From Vigna angularis (lineage: Eukaryota; Streptophyta; Magnoliopsida; Fabales; Fabaceae): 64,000 nucleotides of DNA. Each line of letters starts with the position of its first letter. Positions within the stretch are counted from its first letter, which is position 1. Positions 38,401 to 49,952 of this stretch are shown in pieces. The stretch spans positions 12,892,501-12,956,500 of the forward strand of contig NC_068973.1 of the NCBI RefSeq assembly GCF_016808095.1, in the 5' to 3' direction. The notes under the pieces are model-generated. The model saw only the letters and a list, made by a program, of their open reading frames with translations. It did no database searches and had not been told where the DNA came from. The position numbers were made by a program, and so were the translations under genes.

Positions 38401-39190
38401 ATGATATTGTTATATCTTAAAGGAAATATGCATTGGATATTTTGGAGGAAACTAGGTTGATGAATTCAAAACCTGTTGACACACCCATGGATCCTAATAC
38501 TAAACTTCTACTGAAACAGGGGGAGCCTATGTTAGACCCTGAGAAATATAGAAGACTAGTTGAAAAATATAATTATCTTCCAATTACTCATCCTGACATT
38601 TCCTTTGCATTTAGTGTGGTAAACCAATTCCTTAATTCACCGTGTGAAGATCATTGGAATGCAGTTATTCGTATATTAAAGTACATGAAAGGATCTCTTG
38701 GAAAATGGTTGTTATATGGTTCTAATAACCATACAAGAGTGGTTTGTTATTCTGATGCTAATTGGGCAGGATCTCCATCTGATAAAAGGTCTACATCCGA
38801 ATATTGTGCTCCATTAGTGATAACTTGATCTCTTGGAAAAACAAGAAACAAAGTCTTGTGGCAAGATCTAGTGGAGAAGCAGAATATAGAGCTATGGCCT
38901 CAGCCACTTATGAGTTTGTTTCGCTTAAGCAATTTCTTAGAGAGTTACAATTTGGAGATGTCACTTAAATCACGTTTATATGTGATAATCAGGCTGCTCT
39001 TCATATTAGTTATAATCCTGTCTTTCATGAGAGGACCAAACACATTGATATTGTCTGTCATTTCATTCAAGAGATTGTATCTGAAGATATTAAGATTGAG
39101 TTCGTCAATTCAATTGATAAGATAGCAAATATTTTCCCTAAGTCTTTACGGGGACTGAGAATTGATTATATTTGTAACAAGCTTGGTACA
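35461..39190 (+). pseudogene. Ty1/copia gag-pol polyprotein, degenerate, 3' LTR lost
   Basis: In order: gag N-terminus with LDDTNYAWASDVKLWLKSQG (about 35550); gag zinc knuckle CNHCGKLDHTINRC (about 36180-36220, a proper C-x2-C-x4-H-x4-C); protease VLDSGATDH (about 36400); GAG-pre-integrase CQFGKHIRSSFP; integrase with VHSDIW (Asp), CSDNGCEY (Asp) and GVAERKNRHLIE (Glu) at 36715-37040; reverse transcriptase with WHQAMLDELSAF (37730), [25 protein letters not shown] (38000) and YVDD (38265); RNase H with TPMDPNTKL (38485), VCYSDANWAGSPSDKR (38750) and the C-terminal [13 protein letters not shown] segment; and the tail YICNKLGTY (39170). Frameshifts (often at T runs) and stops break it into at least eight pieces. 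No intact LTR adjoins it. The fragment at 60505-60898 is from the same family. Confidence 0.9.
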
Positions 39191-39224
39191 TATATTTTTA
39201 TACACTAGCTTGGTACATACATTG

Positions 39225-40345
39225 TTAGAACCCTTAATGAGCTTACAAAGAAAATTTATTGCTTAAGGAAAGAATTTGAGATGAAGGATCTTGGAAGGAC
39301 AATTTTTTTTTTAGGATTACAAATTGAACATTTAAATAAAGGTGTTTTTTATACAAGATGGTTATATAATGAAGGTGCTTAAAAGGTTTTATATGGACAA
39401 TAGTCACTTCAATTATGAACTCCAATGGTTGAGAAGTAGTTAGATGTTGATAAAGAATCTTTTAGACCTAAAAAAATGAAGAACTTCTGGATCCAGGTGT
39501 ACCATATCTAAGTGTTATAGGAGCATTGATGTATCGTGCTAATTATACCTGAACTGATATAATATTTGTTGTAAAAAATTTTAGCAAGATATAGTTCTTC
39601 ACCTACAAAAAGACATTGGACTAAAGTAAAACATATACTTCATTATCCTAAGGATACTATGAATATGAACTTATTTTATCCAAATTATTCAAAATCATAT
39701 TTAATGGGGAGACACAAATTATTTATCATACTTTCACAATGGTCGATCAAAAATAGGATATTTGTTCACATATGGTGCCACAACAATTTCATGGTGATAT
39801 GTGAAACTAAGCACAATAGCAACATCGTTAAATCATGTAAAAATTTTAGCATTACATGAGACAAGTTGTGAATGTGTTTAGTTAAAGTCTATAATTTAAC
39901 ATGTGTGACAAACTTGTGATATATCCTCAGAAAAAATGGAATCAACAACCATATACGAAGACAATAGTGCATGTATTGCTCAATTGAAACAAAGGTATAT
40001 TAAAGGAAACAAAACAAAACAAAACATATTATTCCAAAATTATTTTTCACTCATGATCTTCAAAGAAATTGTGATATAGAAATCAAAAAGATTTGTTCGT
40101 GTGAAAACTAGCAAATTCATTTATAAGTCTTTGCCAAAGAGAATTTTTGAGCAATTGGTTCACAAGATTGGACTCCCTCATCTTATTGATGTGAGTTTAC
40201 ATGAGGGGATAAATAGAATATGTTATGAACAATATTGTATTGATGAAAAAGAATGATGTATTTTTTCTTTCTTTCCCTAGATTTTTATTCCAAAGAGGTT
40301 TTTCTGATGGGACACAGATTCTTTCATCAATGAAGAGTAAAGAAG
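39225..40345 (+). pseudogene. Second copia fragment (RT 3' part and RNase H), different family
   Basis: It starts mid-reverse-transcriptase with KEFEMKDLGRTIFFLGLQIE (about 39265) and continues through VPYLSVIGALMYRANYT and TKRHWTKVKHILHYPKD. The RNase H end resembles YEDNSACIAQLK (about 39955) and PKRIFEQLVHKIG (about 40135). Frames change repeatedly and several stops interrupt it. The wording differs from the upstream copia copy, so it belongs to another family abutting it at about 39225. It is followed directly by an LTR-like block. Confidence 0.8.
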
Positions 40346-40348
40346 AAA

Positions 40349-40562
40349 TGTTATAAATTGTCAATTAATTTTCTATAATTACTCGTATTAATTATTCTTT
40401 ATAAGATTTAACTATTTGTATCTGTAACCCTTAAATTATATATTTTGGGTTGCATTATCTATAAACATGATTACAAGATATAAAAAGAATTAGTATTCAT
40501 TCTCTCTTATCTCTTTTCTTCTTTTTTTTCTTCTCTCTTTTTCAGTTTTATATTTTATAACA
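40349..40562 (+). repeat. Probable 3' LTR of the second copia fragment
   Basis: It begins TGTTATAAATTG and ends TTTTATAACA (TG...CA with a good inverted end repeat TGTTATAAA). A purine tract, GAGTAAAGAAGAAA, precedes it, as a polypurine tract should. Length is 214 bp. The 5' LTR is not in the window. Confidence 0.65.
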
Positions 40563-40774
40563 AAAATCATAATTTAAATTTTACTAAAATTGAGAACCTA
40601 AAGTCATATCTAACTATAAATTTATTTAGAAAATTGTGTGAAAGCTTAGTAGTCGTAATGGAACAAAAGGTCCAGAATGAGTTTCATTCATAATATTTTA
40701 AACAAAACTTTGTCCCTTTTAATCCAACCACCGAACAAAATGGTTTCCCGACAAAAGAAAAACTCAATAATATA

Positions 40775-43335
40775 TGTGACATCCCAAAATATCATATACA
40801 CATATAATATAATAGGATTCAACTATTATAATATGTAAAAGCAGTTGAGAGATAGAGATAATAGTATTTAAATATGTATACAGTCATCCAAAAGATAAAG
40901 GGAATTAAAACGAAATCAAACTTGAGTACAAGTTTCCAAAGTTCTCCAAAATACAAGGCTATTGAAATTTTAAAGAGACCTAAAAAGTTTTCCAAAAGTG
41001 TCAAACTATATAAATAAAAGCTAAGAGTTTTTCAAAATAACAAGCTAATAAACTAAGAGCTAGTAGAAGGCCTAAGTACTAGGGGCTGGGTTTCCTTCAA
41101 CCTCCAAAGCTTGCTCCAATGGTACATCAACACCTATTGCTCACATCCAAAGGATTGGATGATCATCGCAAGGGGGAAGACAAACACATGCAACACATAC
41201 AATGCAAGGGTGAACTAGGTCTCAAACAAACATACAGATAATTTCAATTCAGCCTAGCATTTCCAAGAACGTCCATACACACATAAACATGTAAGTCATC
41301 ATAAACATAAATATTTATTTCACAAAACTCATTAAAGCAAACATCCTATCATGTTAAGACTCCTAGACACGTCCGGACATAGAATGTATGTAGAGCTGGG
41401 GCGGGTTGTGCACTTGTGATGACCCCTACTGCTTTGCAAAGCCCTTGCCGAGGGGTTCCACCCGACCATACACAAGGCTAGTCCGTTACCGCAGAATAGA
41501 CCTTCAGTGATAGCGCCTACCCTAGGACCTCCCACTACTCCCACCATACGCGTCAATCCTCTCTAAGTGAGAAGGAAAGACCGTTGGAGTTTTAGGGATA
41601 ACCCCCCATATGGAAGCCTCTCACATTCATTCAATACACTAACTGATCCCACCGAGAGATCTTAATTTCATATTCAATCCGACCACTTTAAATCACATGA
41701 TATTCCTCTTGGATCAATAATGTACCTCATAAACCACTTTGATTCATCAAACATAAAATTTCATAGTCATTCAAGTGCATTCTTACTATATTGTCTCATA
41801 CCAAACCCATACACCATCATACAACATCAACCATGTCATAAAAACAACTCATACATTACATACTTTCACAAAACCATCACTTATTAACGCAAATTTCTTT
41901 AGGACTTTTAATTATCAATACTTAAGTAATTCAAACAACTTGGAGACCCTCACCAATGGCTCCGGAAGGGTCAAAACCCCCTAGAACGACCTAAAGAACG
42001 TCCAAAAATGATATCTGAAACCCCGAAAACCACCCAAAACTGTCCTGGATGATTTTCCGACGACAATAATCGATTATCATATGTGATAATCGATTATTTG
42101 CGAGAGCTTTGAAGAGGATACAACTCTCTGACTAAAATAATCGATTATCAAGTGAGATAATCGATTATTCTTATCAGTTTTTGACAGCAACGTGATTTTT
42201 CTGGTTTTGGTGCATCTTAGACATATCCAAATGAACAAACTAAAATCTGTAACATTAATATTGATGTGAAACATGTTTATAGATGAAAGTAAAGTATTGC
42301 ATTGGTCATTTGGATAGGAATTAGATGTACTAAACCAACTCAATTTCTACTCCAAAACATCTAACTCAATAACTAGAGGACCCCAAACCCAATTCTAACA
42401 CTTTGTACCTATTCTGACCAATTTGGTGACTCAAACAAGTCACAATCCACTTGCTAAGACGGCCCCAATAGCCTAATAACGCTGCAGACCTCATTTGCTC
42501 AAAATCACTACCTCACTTCCTCTAAAATGGCCTAAAATTGACCCTTAAGGCACTTGATTCCCTTTCTAACAGCACTACCACAAAATTTTCATGCCAAAAC
42601 AGTTCCAACATGCACAATTCCATCATTCTAAGTCATTCCAAACAGTTTATAGCCATCAATCACCAAATTCACATAACACACACTTCCATACATGCATTTC
42701 AAGTTTAACTAGAACCAAGTTCATGCTTCCACAACATACCACTACAAATTTTATCATGCATTCACTCCACACAGTAAAATCAATAGTAGAACTAGCTCCC
42801 CTTACCTTGGTGGTTATAAGCACAACACTTTAGAAGAAGCCCCAAAACAGTAACCCTCGCACAGAAACAAGTTCAACAGGACCTACAAACCACCAAATTG
42901 GGTAGAGTACAACTCTTAGAGCTAGAATGAACAAGGAACTAAAGGGAAAAGCTACCAGCTGCATGCAACCAGTAAAGTGGCATGCCCTAGATTCAAAGAC
43001 AGTGGAGGAGAAGGGGGAAAACGACTTACCAGTAGGAATGAAGAAAACGTTCGGTTCAAAACGGAGATCCCGACTCTAGGAACGCGGGGATGCCACCTAA
43101 ATGACAATGTAATGGTTGGTGCAGTGTGGAGATTAGAGAGAAGGTAGAGGAAGAAGAAGAAGCTTTCTAGAGAAAGGAACACTTTTAAGAAAATGAGTTC
43201 AGCTTCTTTTTCTAAAAGTTTCGCAAAAACTATAAAATTGTTTTCTTTTTAATAAAAAGCCCCTCCCCTTTTTCTTAATAATGTTTTCACCCCATCCTCT
43301 TTTAATATATACATATATATTTTTAGGTTCTTACA
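40775..43335. mobile_element. Solo LTR, 2.56 kb, gypsy type, with 5-bp target duplication
   Basis: It starts TGTGACATCCCAAAATATC and ends TTTTTAGGTTCTTACA, flanked by ATATA at 40770-40774 and 43336-43340. It is non-coding. Paired ATAATCGATTATC palindromes lie at 42065-42170. CCTTACCTTGGTGGTTAT near 42800 is, read on the minus strand, a splice-donor-like AAGGTAAGG. Long non-coding LTRs opening TGTGACATCC are usual for Tekay/Del-type chromoviruses, but assignment to that lineage is inference. The transcription direction is not established; the donor-like site hints at minus. Confidence 0.75.
42065..42170. repeat. Two pairs of ATAATCGATTAT palindromes in the solo LTR
   Basis: ATAATCGATTATCATATGTG plus ATAATCGATTATT, then, about 70 bp on, the same arrangement with AAGTGA as spacer. 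The pattern matches 18360-18610. Confidence 0.8.
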
Positions 43336-43340
43336 ATATA

Positions 43341-45460
43341 TAACAAAATGAAATACATATATAAAAAATATATTTAATTAGGAAACATATTTTTTATTTT
43401 AATTATGAAAATCTTAGAGTATTTTTTTAATATTTATAATAAAAATAGTAAAAGTACAAGTTTTTTCACTATTTCCTGTTTAAAACTTTATAAATAGAAA
43501 ATAAATCAAACTCTACAAAATAAAATTAAAAAGTTTCCTGCAAATAAATAGAACAAGGTTTTCTTGCCTTACGTTTGATTTTTGTGAGCATTTGAAATTG
43601 TATGATCATGGTACCATAATTTAATTACAAATCATTGTTAGCATAGTTTTTAAAGTATTTATTATAAATGTCAAAAAATTTATCATAAGTTGTAGTGAGT
43701 GATTCGTGTAAAATTGTTTTATTATGTGAGTATATAACATATACTTTTTCTTCAATTAATTATAATTAAAGTATGTGACAAATTTCATATTCGAATTAGT
43801 ATATCATCGTGTCTACTTGTGTCAAGATTGAAGCATTCATAAGTGCTTTGTTCATTATTCTCATGTATGCTTATTTCTCTTTTGCATGCCTTTCATTTAT
43901 TCTTTTATCTCCTAACTTCTTTACTATTTCTCTGTTTGGTGTTATTTTAGAACATAAATTGAGAAGTTTGATTAAGCTATATTGTATTTGTAGATAATAA
44001 TAGATTGATTGTATTTTTAGGAGATACTTATTCGTAGTTATGACTTAGCTATTTTCAACTTATCCTTGTCAAAATATATAGTCGACCTAACTAAGTACAT
44101 TTTCAGCCAAATATGACCTAATTAAGTATATTTTCAACCATATATTTACTTGTATTCATTGTATATTCTTGGCCCTTAATTGATATATAATTTAGAATAA
44201 TCCAGCTCTATTAGTTACATAAACTCGAGTAGCTGAATTAAGGGTCCAAAACTAATTAGTTTAACTTATAGAGTAAATTATCGGCTAAATAATCCCTTAG
44301 TACTAAAGTCACAATACATTATGTAACTTATTGTAAATAAATTAATAAATAGTTAGTTCACTAATATAATATAAAATTGCAGTATTAGTACAAATATTTT
44401 AGTTTTAATAATTTTATTTAAATTTCGTTAATAGTTAATATAATTGAACAAGTGTTTGATCTATGAATGTTTTTAAAGACTAAACGTGTATTTAACTAGT
44501 TTAAAAATAAACGAAATTCAAACAAAAAATAACATAACTAAATTTTTTGTATCAAGATTACAATTTGTTTATTTTTTCTCATTATAGAAAAATGAAATAT
44601 ATCAGTTCGTATCGTGCTTAATTAACATATTATTTATCTTAAATTAAAAAAAAGTTCATATAAAAAATCAAATAATTAAATCCCTCCGTCACCATGTTTG
44701 TCTTAAGAGTGACCAACAAGTTCGTATTCAATCGATTCCAAAGAAATCCAAAATAAATTTAAACATACGGGATTAGATTGGATAAACATATAATAATATT
44801 AAATAAATAAATTGAGTAAAATGACCGCAAATTTAAATTTTATAAATATCCAACTTAATCCGAATTTATATTTTATTATTTATAAATTCCTAAATATATT
44901 TAAAATTTTAATAATAAGTTTGAAAGATTATAATTCAGTATAATAATTATTACTAAAATTATATGTGTCATTTTTTTTAAGTTAAGGATTCAATATATTT
45001 ATACCATTTATTTAAAATAAAATAATTTTTTTATCAAAAAATTTAATTCAATATGAATTTATAATTAAAATATTCGATCAAATTAATCCAAAATTCAAAT
45101 CTGCTTAATTCGATAAATTAAATAATCGAATATAATTTTTAAAATATTAAATTTGAATTATATTAGATTTGTTATATTGGATTCGAATCTCATCCAATTC
45201 TAATGTGTTCAACCTCTTTATACACCCTAAGATACCCTTAGCATGCTCAAGGATCAGATTCACTGCATCATGTTACTAATTTTCATTCTCTTCTAAACGT
45301 TAATCATGTTACAAGTCAATTAAAACTAGTTTCTGTCCAAAAGAATGTAGAAAACAAAACTAGTTTTAACATAGGTCATTTGATCTTGCTGCCTCCTAAG
45401 GTGTTGCCGAAAATGTAAAAGTATACTTGTATTTCCAAGCTAAATATTAATTTCCCTGTA
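43341..45460. other. AT-rich intergenic stretch, no gene recognised
   Basis: Only short chance frames are present. No terminal repeats or RNA genes were found. Confidence 0.5.
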
Positions 45461-45585
45461 TAAGCTAGAATAGAACAAGACCATAGGTACTTTATCAATT
45501 AGTAATAAAAGATAATAGGCATTATTTATGAATAGAAACCAATCCTGTGGTACAAATTAACTTGGGGGCAATCCTGTGATACAAA

Positions 45586-46548
45586 TTAACTTGGGGGGTT
45601 AAAATGCATCTCTGTACTTTCCATTCTGTCAGTTCCGATGAGTGATATCCTGTCGTCGTAGACATCAATGTATCCAAATGCATTGGTACCAGGAGGACAT
45701 TCCAAAGAAGCTTCAAAAACTCTGTGGTGTATCCCATGAGAATCAATGGAGTATCCACCTTTATGATCATGCCCTGCAAGACAGGCCTTAACGCAATTGT
45801 ATCTGTGTATCAAATTCATTACTTTATCATAATTCCACAACAGTGTTGCTTTACTTGCCGCACCAGGATCTAGAGGCAAATGGCAACAGACAATCACCTT
45901 CTGATTCAATATTGTCGCATCCAGGAGAACACCATCTAACCATTCTATCTGTTCCTTTCCAAGACCCCCATTAAACATCACAAACCTTCTTTCAGGCCCC
46001 TCCAAATTATCTGGATTGTTCTTATCTTCATTTGGATTCATCTCCCGAAGGATTTTCTCGGCCTCCAATGTTTTGGGATGATCTTGTGGCCAACCAATGG
46101 CACTGATGTCATAGGCATCCAGAATTACAAATCTATATTCAGGCACCGGTGAAAAATCATAGTATGCACGGCCATCAAGACTTTGGATCTTCAATAAAGG
46201 AAGCAACTTGCTGCGAGGGAGATTGTATAGGCAGTGATTTCCAATCATATGATACACAGGTCCCCCCTTGAACTTCTCAAATTCGTCCACAACTTTCTGT
46301 ACAGTACCAAGAGATTGATCTTTGGGACAAAACCCATCAACAATATCTCCAAAATTAATCACAAACATATGCTTCTGATGAGTATTCCATTCTTTAACTG
46401 CTCTCTGCAAAACAAGAATACTGTGCCTATAATACCGTGGAACACCATGGAATGAGCGACCATCAGAAATATCCGCATATTGAACATCAGAAATCAATCC
46501 GAAAGAAAAACGTGGTTGCGTAGTAGCTTGTCCGTTGGAAGAAACCAT
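45586..46548 (-). CDS. Manganese-dependent ADP-ribose/CDP-alcohol diphosphatase, copy 1
   Basis: 320 residues, intact, with ATG at 46548. The protein is a calcineurin-like metallophosphatase of the ADPRibase-Mn family, which hydrolyses ADP-ribose and CDP-alcohols such as CDP-choline with Mn2+. Metal-site motifs are all present in order: SDVQYAD (D21), FGDIVDG (D68), GNHCLYN (N104, H105), CCHLPLDP (about 222-229) and LAGHDHKGGY (about 260-269). No signal peptide or membrane span is seen, so it is probably cytosolic. The coding sequence lies in one exon; an inferred leader intron (46570-47819) separates it from a 5' UTR exon. Copy 2 at 54132-55094 differs at about 28 residues, none in the metal motifs. 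Downstream, a 29-bp tandem duplication (45540-45597) overlaps the stop codon. Substrate preference is inferred from the family only. Confidence 0.93.
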   Translation of the reverse strand: MVSSNGQATTQPRFSFGLISDVQYADISDGRSFHGVPRYYRHSILVLQRAVKEWNTHQKHMFVINFGDIVDGFCPKDQSLGTVQKVVDEFEKFKGGPVYHMIGNHCLYNLPRSKLLPLLKIQSLDGRAYYDFSPVPEYRFVILDAYDISAIGWPQDHPKTLEAEKILREMNPNEDKNNPDNLEGPERRFVMFNGGLGKEQIEWLDGVLLDATILNQKVIVCCHLPLDPGAASKATLLWNYDKVMNLIHRYNCVKACLAGHDHKGGYSIDSHGIHHRVFEASLECPPGTNAFGYIDVYDDRISLIGTDRMESTEMHFNPPS

Positions 46549-47905
46549 AGCGTCTCTCTCTAAATGCCCCTATCACACAGTAAATATTATAAAGTCAACA
46601 AGGCACTACTTTCCCAGAGCAGTATAAAATTACACAAACAGGAACCAGTCATCAAGTTGTCACCTCAGCAACTATTCAGAGAATCAGAAGGTAAAGAATA
46701 CAAACCACAAAAAAAAAAAGGCTAAATGTTGAGTTGCTAACTTAGCCTGTGTTCAAATTATCTGCTCCTAAGATTTTCTTATGAAAAGTAGTTCCAACCC
46801 CATCTAACTTTCATTTGGTGAAGTTCATCAAACCAAGATTAGAAAATGCAGTTTCCATTCCTCATCTTACATAAACATAAGTAGTATATAAAACCTGTAT
46901 TTATTATAAATTAAAACATTTAAGATGAATTTCCTGTTTCACCCGTGAGGACAAAATAACTAACAAACACATAAAAAACAAAGGCAGTTAGTGAATGAGA
47001 AAATAACCTCACTCCTGCTCTAAGTGTTTCTGATTAGATAAACCTGCTTAGAAGCACTTGTTAATCGTAATAGAAGAAAATAAAAAGAAAAAAAAAATTC
47101 TTCATATATATAAATTAATTCATAAAAGCTTTTTCACTAATCTTTTCTAAAAAGATTATTTTTTAACTAAGGCACAAGTTAACATAGCTTATAGAAAATA
47201 ATATTTTATTTTTTCTTATTTACCTTTTTTCTTTAAGTGTTTCAAATGAAAATGTCTATTCACATACAGTAAAATGATAACTAGAGAATGGTGAACTTTG
47301 AGAGGGAGAACAAGACGTGTAGAATGTTCAAAATGAGTCATGTCATGATGAATTATATTTAGTGCAACCATAGAATAGATTCATAGCACTAAATAGCTCC
47401 AACAGCAACGGCAAATCGAAATCATTCTCTACACCAGAATATGACAGCCACGATATATATAATACATACCAACAATCTATTAAGAAAAGACAACCTGTAG
47501 AATCTACCATCACTAGGCACAATCGCATATGAATTATTTGCAGCCGTGACTCATGAAGCATATTTGAAAAATTAGTAGATCTTAAGCTCAATTAGCCAAG
47601 AACAAGAACACAAGCTGATGGACAAACTCGAATTAAAAGGATCACTAGAACAATTAATTAGAACCTCACTTAACCGCATCAGAAATTAAGTTTTCCTAAA
47701 AGCCCAAATTGGTTGGAACATTGATAAATGAGTTTGGCGAACACTAATACAGAAAGAAAGAATTAGTCTGGGTTTAGAGCAGCATACAGAGAATCGAATA
47801 CTGAAATCGAGGGACATACCTGAGTCAAGTAATTTGAAAATGCAAATATTTTGTTGAAAACAGAGCCGCAGCAATGGCGTGAAGATTAGGAAGAAGTTAC
47901 TCAAC
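46549..47905 (-). other. Inferred 5' UTR exon and leader intron of diphosphatase copy 1
   Basis: On the minus strand a donor CTTGACTCAG/GTATGTCC (intron from 47819) and an acceptor GTGTGATAG/GGGC (intron to 46570) bracket 1250 bp. The exon upstream of the donor (47820 to about 47905) is strongly conserved in copy 2, at 56139-56225, while the intron has diverged and suffered indels. Conservation of both splice sites in the duplicate supports the model. No transcript evidence is available here. Confidence 0.6.
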
Positions 47906-48542
47906 CACCGTCGTAGACCTTCAAACATTTTAAAACAATCTTCGGTGTCGGATCCGTCAACGAGTAAATATTTTTTGACATGGGTTTGCTTGAATTTATT
48001 TAATGTAATCTCATTTTTCATTATTTTGTTACACATAAATACTCATTTTTTTTCAACATTTTCTTTAACTGTCACTTAAAAACAATTTATATAAATATTA
48101 TATATATATATATATATATATTATATAAAGAATTTTTTTTTTACTTTTTAAACAACACTTTTTTTATATTTAACTTTTTTCACTTAATCTATTTTTAAAT
48201 TTTACATTTTTAAACTAAATAAGTAAAAATCATTTACAACATCAATAAATACTATTTATAATTAAATTTTAAAAATTATTTATATTTACTTTTATAATTA
48301 TAATTTTAAAACTATTTATAGTTATATTTATTTTTATAATTATAATTATTCTTGTGTAGATATTCAGTAACGTGTCTCCAATGAAGCAAGAGGTCGTAAA
48401 GGAGGTTCGAGAGCAATGGGTTGCATTTCTTTTAAGTGTTTATAGATGATGTTAGGTAAGTATTAGATGTATTCAATATACATTGAGGTTATGAACTATT
48501 GTTTGATGTGTAAATAGTAGAAACAATATTCATTATTTTTTT

Positions 48543-48545
<3 letters not shown>

Positions 48546-48635
<90 letters not shown>
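48546..48635. repeat. (AT)n microsatellite, about 45 units
   Basis: An uninterrupted run of AT repeats of about 90 bp. Confidence 0.97.
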
Positions 48636-48638
<3 letters not shown>

Positions 48639-49009
48639 AAATTGTATTTTGGGATCGAATTTTATGTAGTATGTGGATGGTATCACATAGAGATCTAGTA
48701 TTGAAAAAAAAGTCACTTTTTATACTAGTTAATGCTAGGACTAGTATACAAAGTGACGTTTTATACTAGTTATAACTCTAACTGGAAAAGTCACTTTTTA
48801 TACTAGTTAATGCTAGGACTAGTATACAAAGTGACGTTTTATACTAGTTATAACTCTAACTGGTATAAAAAGTTAGACTTTTTATACCAGTTGCGGCTTT
48901 AACATATATAAAATGTCTAACATTTTATATTGGTTAGAGCTATAACTGAAATAAAAGATCATACTTTTATATTGGTTAGGGCTCCAACTAGTATAAAATG
49001 TTTAGATCA

Positions 49010-49175
49010 TATACAGATTTATCCCTCTCCTAGCGAACTTTTTGATGGAGGACCATCTAGAGCACATATTAGACCACTCACAAGAGCCATGGTCAAGAAG
49101 ATGGAAAAGGAAGATAGAGCTTCAAGGAGTCTACTTTTGTGGAGGATCAACTATCAACCTCTTCTTTTCTCTTAA
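49010..49175 (+). pseudogene. C-terminal tail of a Ty3/gypsy polyprotein
   Basis: The frame reads GGPSRAHIRPLTRAMVKKME, the arginine-rich GP-x-TRA-x-A-K tail that ends many plant gypsy gag-pol proteins. It closes at a TAA at 49173-49175. The upstream pol is absent. Confidence 0.55.
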
Positions 49176-49770
49176 ACACTTTGTAAATATGTAATATAGT
49201 TTCATTTTAGGCCTTGTATTTGGACAATAACCTTGTTTAGTTTTGGTTAAAAGGTTTTTGTGCCCTTAAAAGAAGATTAGTGCATCATTGGGGCCTTAAA
49301 GGTGGATTAACACTTAAGTGGGCTTATTTGGGCTTCGAAGAAGTCTTTTCACATTGAGAAGGAGCCTTAACCGGTCAACATCAAGGGAGGCTCCCATTCA
49401 ATGCATTTGACCGATTAGTTACAAGGGAAAGGCTCTAATTCTTTCCCCCTTGCCAAAGGGAAGCTTCTAGGCTCTTTCGGATTCAATGTACTCTAGCTTC
49501 ACTTATAAAAGGAGAGACACCCTTTGTAAAGAACTTAGAACTTGATTAAATGTAGAGAAACTTTACCAAATTTGCAAGCCTCTCTTCTTAGTTCTCATTG
49601 GAATTGTCTTCTATTTTATATACTTCTTCCTTTTCCTTCAAGGTTGGCCCAACCATCTTTAAGGAACTTCATCAAAACTGCAACCTTCAAGCACTCTTAA
49701 TCTCTTTTACAATACTTCCATAATGCCATTTCATTTCAATTTAGCTTCATCAACAAGGTTGACGGAGCAT
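49176..49770 (+). repeat. Probable gypsy 3' LTR or untranslated tail
   Basis: It directly follows the polyprotein tail. It contains CTTATAAAAGGAGAGACACC (a TATA box region) and the downstream pyrimidine-rich leader typical of LTR promoters (TTCTTAGTTCTCATTGG). Exact ends were not found. Confidence 0.45.
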
Positions 49771-49952
49771 CTCCATCACTTTATATTCCGATTTCATAAC
49801 CGATATAAAAAGTAGACTTCTTATATCAATTTTGGAACTAATATAAAAATTCGAATACTTTATATTTTTGTTGCCTCTATACTGATTCAAAAACCAGTAT
49901 AAAAAGGTATTTTCTAGCATAGTGGCAGTTCTAAAAATTTGCAAAATACAAG

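Larger units (their letters stand above)
45467..48310. repeat. Segmental duplication, copy 1
   Basis: Matches 54044-56665 from the 3' UTR through the coding region, leader intron, first exon and several hundred bases of AT-rich upstream DNA. Both copies have an AT microsatellite at the same upstream place (48098-48122 and 56399-56441). Copy 1 keeps about 370 bp of intron (47150-47545) that is missing from copy 2. Confidence 0.85.
48684..49924. mobile_element. CACTA-like element enclosing a gypsy 3' end
   Basis: The right end reads TATTTTCTAGCATAGTG (complement CACTATGCTAGAAAATA), a good CACTA terminus at 49924. Both flanks carry inverted copies of TATACTAGTTATAACTCTAA and ACTGGTATAAAAAGT (48710-49005 and 49785-49910). 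On the left, a 98-bp stretch (TTTTTATACTAGTTAATGCT ...) is tandemly repeated. The left terminus near 48684 (CACATAGAGATCTAG) is uncertain. The middle is retroelement sequence, either nested or captured. Confidence 0.5.

Noticed and set aside
48489..48716. Minus-strand frame with a long Tyr-Ile repeat
   Set aside because: It is the translation of the (AT)n microsatellite.
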